A stretch of 64,000 nucleotides of DNA. Origin: Brachionus plicatilis. Taxonomy: Eukaryota; Rotifera; Eurotatoria; Ploima; Brachionidae. Of this stretch, positions 60,036-64,000 are shown piece by piece. The notes below the pieces were generated by a model that was given only the letters and a program-made list of their open reading frames with translations, was not told the origin of the DNA and made no database searches. A program made the position numbers and the translations under genes. Position 1 is the stretch's first letter; every line of letters begins with the position of its first letter. The stretch spans positions 1,048,073 through 1,112,072 of the forward strand of contig QEOQ01000460.1 in NCBI GenBank assembly GCA_010279815.1. The letters are read 5' to 3'.

Positions 60036-63000
60036 ATGGGTATTTCCGGTCTATTGCCATTTTTAAAAGAGGCATCCACTAATGCGAACATAAAGCAATT
60101 TGAAGGTGCTACTGTTGCCGTCGATACATATTGTTGGATTTATCGCGGCGCATTCAGCTGTGCTGAACAATTAGCGCTTGGTCAACCAGCTGACGGGTTC
60201 GTCATCTCCTTTTTTTTTAAACTGACCACTCTAATCTAAACTTATTTAAGTCATGTAAAATACGTTCTGAAATATGTTCATAAATTACAGGAATGGGGCA
60301 TCAAACCAATTATGATATTTGATGGCAGTTGTCTTCCAAGTAAAAAAGGAACCGAATTAAAGAGAAAAGAGTAGGAACTGTATAGAAAAATACAAATATT
60401 GAATTATATAAAACGATTTATTTGAATATCTTGCTTTTTTAAGATCTAAAGAAATGTATAGAAAAAAAGCTGCCCAGTGTTTGGCCGAAGGCCGCAAGAA
60501 CGAAGCTAGAGAATACTTCCAAAGGTGCATTGAATGTACTCCCAAAATGGCGCTTGAAGTCATAAAAGCAAGATTTTATTGAGAGGATATCTAAACAAAA
60601 AAATTATTCTAATAATTAAGGCATTGCAAAATCTTGGTGTTGATATTCTGGTTGCTCCATACGAAGCTGACGCGCAATTAGCTTATTTGAACAAGATTGA
60701 TGTAGCTCAAATAATCATTACCGAAGATTCAGATCTTATTTTATTCGGATGTGAAAAAGTGAGTAATGATCTATTTAAAAATAATAAAAATTAAGATAGA
60801 GGGCTCAATAATTTGAAAGATTATGTACAAACTTGATATAAATGGATTTGGTCAGTTGGTTCAAAAAGAAAAAATAATATCCATAACTCAATTTGATTCA
60901 GCAGATAATTTTGAAAGATTTAGGTGGATGTGTATACTAAGTGGCTGTGATTACTTGGAAAATTTACCCGGTATAGGTCTCGGTAAAGCTAAAAAGTTGC
61001 TCAAATCAATTACCAAGTCAGATATTGATTATGTAATAGTTTCATTTTACCAAATTCAATAAAGTTAATCTATATTGAAAATTTAAGATAGTAAAACAAA
61101 TGCCAAAAGTGCTGAAAATGCCAAATTTGATTATCACCAATGAGTACATAGAAAACTTCAAAAAAGCTGATAAAACATTCAAATATCAAATTGTTTTTGA
61201 TCCGCTCAAGAGAAAATTAGTCCCTTTGCATGCATACGGGCCCGAAATCGAGCCTAACGAAGATGTGTCTTATGCTGGATTGTAAATATTAATTATTTCA
61301 AAAAAAACAATTTTTTTCTAATTGATTCCTATAAGCTTTTATGATCAAGATTTATCAATTCAGCATTCGCTGGGAAATATAGATGTTAATACTAGAGAAA
61401 AAGTCAATGATTTTAATCCGGATAATTGGAATGTACACAATTAGAGGTATTGTTAAATTCAAATATAAATTTAACAAAAATATTTACTTTTTTTGATAAA
61501 TTAAAAAAAAACTGCAACATACTTTGTTGTACCTTTTTTGTCCAAAAAAAAAAATTTTTATTTTCTTTTTTTTAAGTGAATCAAATCAATAATTAATTTA
61601 TATCATATTGTCTATTTTCTAATTAGAAAAAGTATTCCAGGTAAAAAAGTGTAATGTATAAACTATGTAAAAAATATAAAAAACTGAAATATGCATTCTC
61701 ATAAATGCTAATTGAAATTTTTCTTTGCATTACGATTTATAAATTTTAAAAAACTTAAAATATAAAACGATAAAAACATTTAATCTATTTAAATATAAAA
61801 AAAATGACTAGCCGATTACAATTTTCGATTTAAATTCTCAATTTTTAAAAAATGTACCAAGTTTTCGCATTACCGTAAAAAAGGTGAAACCAAGCATGTT
61901 GCACCATTTTTTTTAAATATTTTTGTTTAATTTGTATTTAAATTTCACAATACCGCAAATTGAACTAATTTAATTTAATGATTAAAAATTTAATTTATTT
62001 AGTACAAGCCTCCAGCCAAATATGCCAACAATCCACCAGCACATATGAAAAGCATTTGGTCAAAAAGCTACAAAACATTCAAAAACTCAAACCCCTTTTC
62101 AAAATTTATGGCTAAAAAAGAACCAGTTAATTTACCAAACACCAATGGCATGTCCAAAACAATAAGCTCTAAGCCTCTTCTAGATGATAACTTTGTGAAT
62201 AAAAATAAGAGAAAATTACAAGCTTTGGAAAAAAATGAGACAGCTTTGGAAAAAATTGATTCTGATGAAGGTAAAGAGAATAATAAGCGGATTAAAATGA
62301 ATGATATCCGAGTAGACTTGGATTGTTTATTGGATGATTATTCGTCAGCCAAGTGTAATAATATTGAAATTGAATCATCAAATGAATCAAGTGGATACTT
62401 TTCATCTAATGCTTCGAATAAACTTGGATCTCCAATAATCAACAGACCTAGTCAGTTGTTGAATCGATTGAGCCAAGATGAAGAAAATAAAAGTCCGAAG
62501 CAGTGCACTGCCTCCATTTTAGAAAGGTACACAAAAATTAAATATTTAAATTTTAGATTTATTTTCCTTATTTTCTAGTCTTGAGACTGATTTTAATTAT
62601 GAAAAAAAATTTACATTGGAAGCTTTGAATTCTCCAATTGTTACTGACAAGTCGTTTAATAGTGATGACAATTCTCAACGAAAATTAAAAAGTTCCGAGT
62701 CCTCTAATCTTTTGAGCAAGTTTTCGGCTAAAAAGATAAATAAATTTTCAAAAGATGTAATTGAAAAAGACGAAATAGATGACATAGTTGCAATTGTTGA
62801 AGAAAAAATTGAAGTTAATTCTGAATTCAATTCATCAAATAAAGAAACGACCAAATTGATAATCGAAGACATCGATAGATTGGGCCCTTCGAGTGGAAAA
62901 GTTTTAAATAAAAGCAGCCAGAACATCAAAACTAAAAAAGGTACAAATAAAGTTCGAAATCAAGCCGAACAATCAAATATTAGACCGATTAGTGATTTTT

Positions 63001-63047
63001 TTAAAAATTTTGAATACACAAAATCTAGTTTAAAATTAAGCAAATAG
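60036..63047 (+). CDS. EXO1: EXO1, exonuclease 1
   Basis: Nine exons: 60036-60196, 60251-60370, 60444-60567, 60621-60758, 60820-61032, 61088-61281, 61336-61432, 62003-62526, 62579-63047; 680 codons including stop (679 aa; human 846). EXO1 is a 5'-3' exonuclease and flap endonuclease of mismatch repair and end resection. The N-terminal Rad2/XPG nuclease keeps every expected metal-binding acid at the same number as the human enzyme: D30 (VAVDTYCW), D78 (MIFDG), E150 and D152 ([10 protein letters not shown]), D171 and D173 (TEDSDL), D225 (SGCDYL). The helix-hairpin-helix part is [11 protein letters not shown]. The C-terminal half is disordered, Ser/Lys-rich, and ends with [13 protein letters not shown], which lines up with the PCNA-interacting LNELWKNFGF of human EXO1. 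Introns are mostly 50-75 nt; intron 7 (570 nt) holds a repeat. Intron 3 appears to use a GC donor. Intact. Confidence 0.95.
60568..60569 (+). other. GC splice donor of EXO1 intron 3
   Basis: Exon 3 ends ATAAAA|GCAAGA. Using this GC donor with the acceptor AATTAAG at 60620 gives [11 protein letters not shown], exactly colinear with the human VIKAARSQGVD, and keeps all later catalytic residues at human numbering. No GT in the next bases gives that result. Confidence 0.75.
61508..61910. mobile_element. Degraded MITE in EXO1 intron 7
   Basis: CTGCAACATACTTTGTTGTA then CCTTTTTTG at the left is mirrored by AAAAAAGGTGAAACC and AAGCATGTTGCACCATT at the right, with several differences. About 400 bp and non-coding. 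A fragment of the same family lies near 56900-56960. Confidence 0.5.
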
Positions 63048-64000
63048 TTCCTTTCCGTCTTTAAATTTTTTTAACTAAGCCTTAGGATTTTTGAAATTCT
63101 GATTTTTCTAAAAATTTGTTGGGTTTAAGGATATTAATTGAGTTGGTAAGTTAAAGGATCAGACAAAATAAATGTAAGCAAATCATTGTGTTTTGTTGTC
63201 AAGTTAAAAAAATTCTATTTATTGACTTTTGATTTTTCAATAATTCACTTTTGATATTAAATTATACTTTGGGAAAATTGTTCAAATTCTTATAACATTT
63301 TTTGAAATAAACAAAATTAAAATTTTAAAAATAATTTAATTTAACTTGTAAAAAAATGAAAGCATACAATAACAAAAATTTAAATAAAACTTTTTGAAAG
63401 GTTTGATTCAAATTTTAAGAGTCCTTTAATTTAATTCTCTTAAAAAAATCTATTTTAATAACATAAAATCTTAATAATCGAGGCAATATATAAGACTATT
63501 TTTTTAACAAGAAAAATATATTTAAGAATTAGAACTCATGGATTTAATTTTTCACACTCAGCAATTCTAGCTACCATTTACAAGATAGAAAACATGACCT
63601 GAGGATATAATAATTTTTGAGTAATTTATCACATGGATTTAATAAAATATATAAATAAAATATAAAATATATTAAATTCAAAATAACTCTGATTACTCTT
63701 CCAATTTTATAAAGGCGCCATGTGATCTCAGAAAATTATTTTTTTTACTCAAATTTTTCCATTATGCCAAAAAATTATTTATTTACATTCGTTTGAAAAT
63801 AAAACAAAAACTTTTTCTTTGAATTTTGTTGAAACTGTAATACAATGTAATTATATTTGATTAATCTTACAAATAAAGAAAAAATAATTAAAAACCATAT
63901 TTTAATTAGTCTAGAAATAATTTTTGATTTTTAATTAATAGTAACTTCTCGACAGTAAAAATTATCTAAAACCTAAACTTAATTATCCTCCTTCCAGTGT
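63048..64000. other. EXO1 3' flank, no other gene seen
   Basis: AT-rich DNA to the window edge. The poly(A) signal at 63167 is listed separately. Confidence 0.45.
63167..63172 (+). terminator. Candidate poly(A) signal of EXO1
   Basis: AATAAA 120 nt past the stop, followed about 15 nt later by a GT-rich stretch (TTGTGTTTTGTTGTC), as expected for a cleavage site with its downstream element. Confidence 0.6.

Overview
This is AT-rich nuclear DNA from a small invertebrate animal. Genes are split by introns, several only 50-90 nt long, and the spaces are full of degraded transposons. The protein set (a homeodomain factor of the Mnx/HB9 type, IFT57, DIP2, EXO1, a SOBP-type zinc finger) makes it metazoan. 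The base composition and tiny introns would fit a rotifer or flatworm, but the sequence alone does not fix the taxon.

Layout. 1-643 (minus): first exon of an unidentified gene with an eh1-like repressor motif, running off the left edge. 2496-3960: 5'-truncated non-LTR retrotransposon. 6742-10045 (minus): a two-exon gene for a 672-residue protein I do not recognise. 14257-14741 (minus): exon with two SOBP-type FCS zinc fingers. 16655-18393: Tc1/mariner wreck and a long-inverted-repeat element. 18480-20043 (minus): complete six-exon IFT57. 20.7-28.1 kb: transposon belt (pogo-like end, RTE-type LINE, KRBA2/SCAND3-like integrase remnant, TA-flanked MITE, Merlin element with intact target-site duplication, LINE carrying a nested hAT-type MITE). 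29625-33158 (plus): Mnx, two exons. 33776-34045 (plus): small unknown ORF. 34864-35560: unusually GC-rich hAT-type MITE. 36076-52070 (minus): DIP2, seven exons, with introns packed with MITEs, a copied piece of one of its own exons, and a possible internal alternative start. 52.1-60.0 kb: no convincing gene. 60036-63047 (plus): EXO1, nine exons including one apparent GC-AG intron.

The genes do not form an operon or pathway. They are ordinary animal genes for transcription control (Mnx, the eh1 protein, the SOBP-like protein), cilium assembly (IFT57), lipid/acyl metabolism and neuronal patterning (DIP2), and DNA repair (EXO1). Splice models were built by eye from reading-frame phase, GT/GC-AG signals and remembered family alignments. 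All multi-exon genes given as complete close to an integral number of codons. The best leads are the candidate short DIP2 isoform, the in-frame DIP2 exon copy in its own intron, the unrecognised 672-aa protein, and a set of transposons whose exact ends and target duplications can be read directly.
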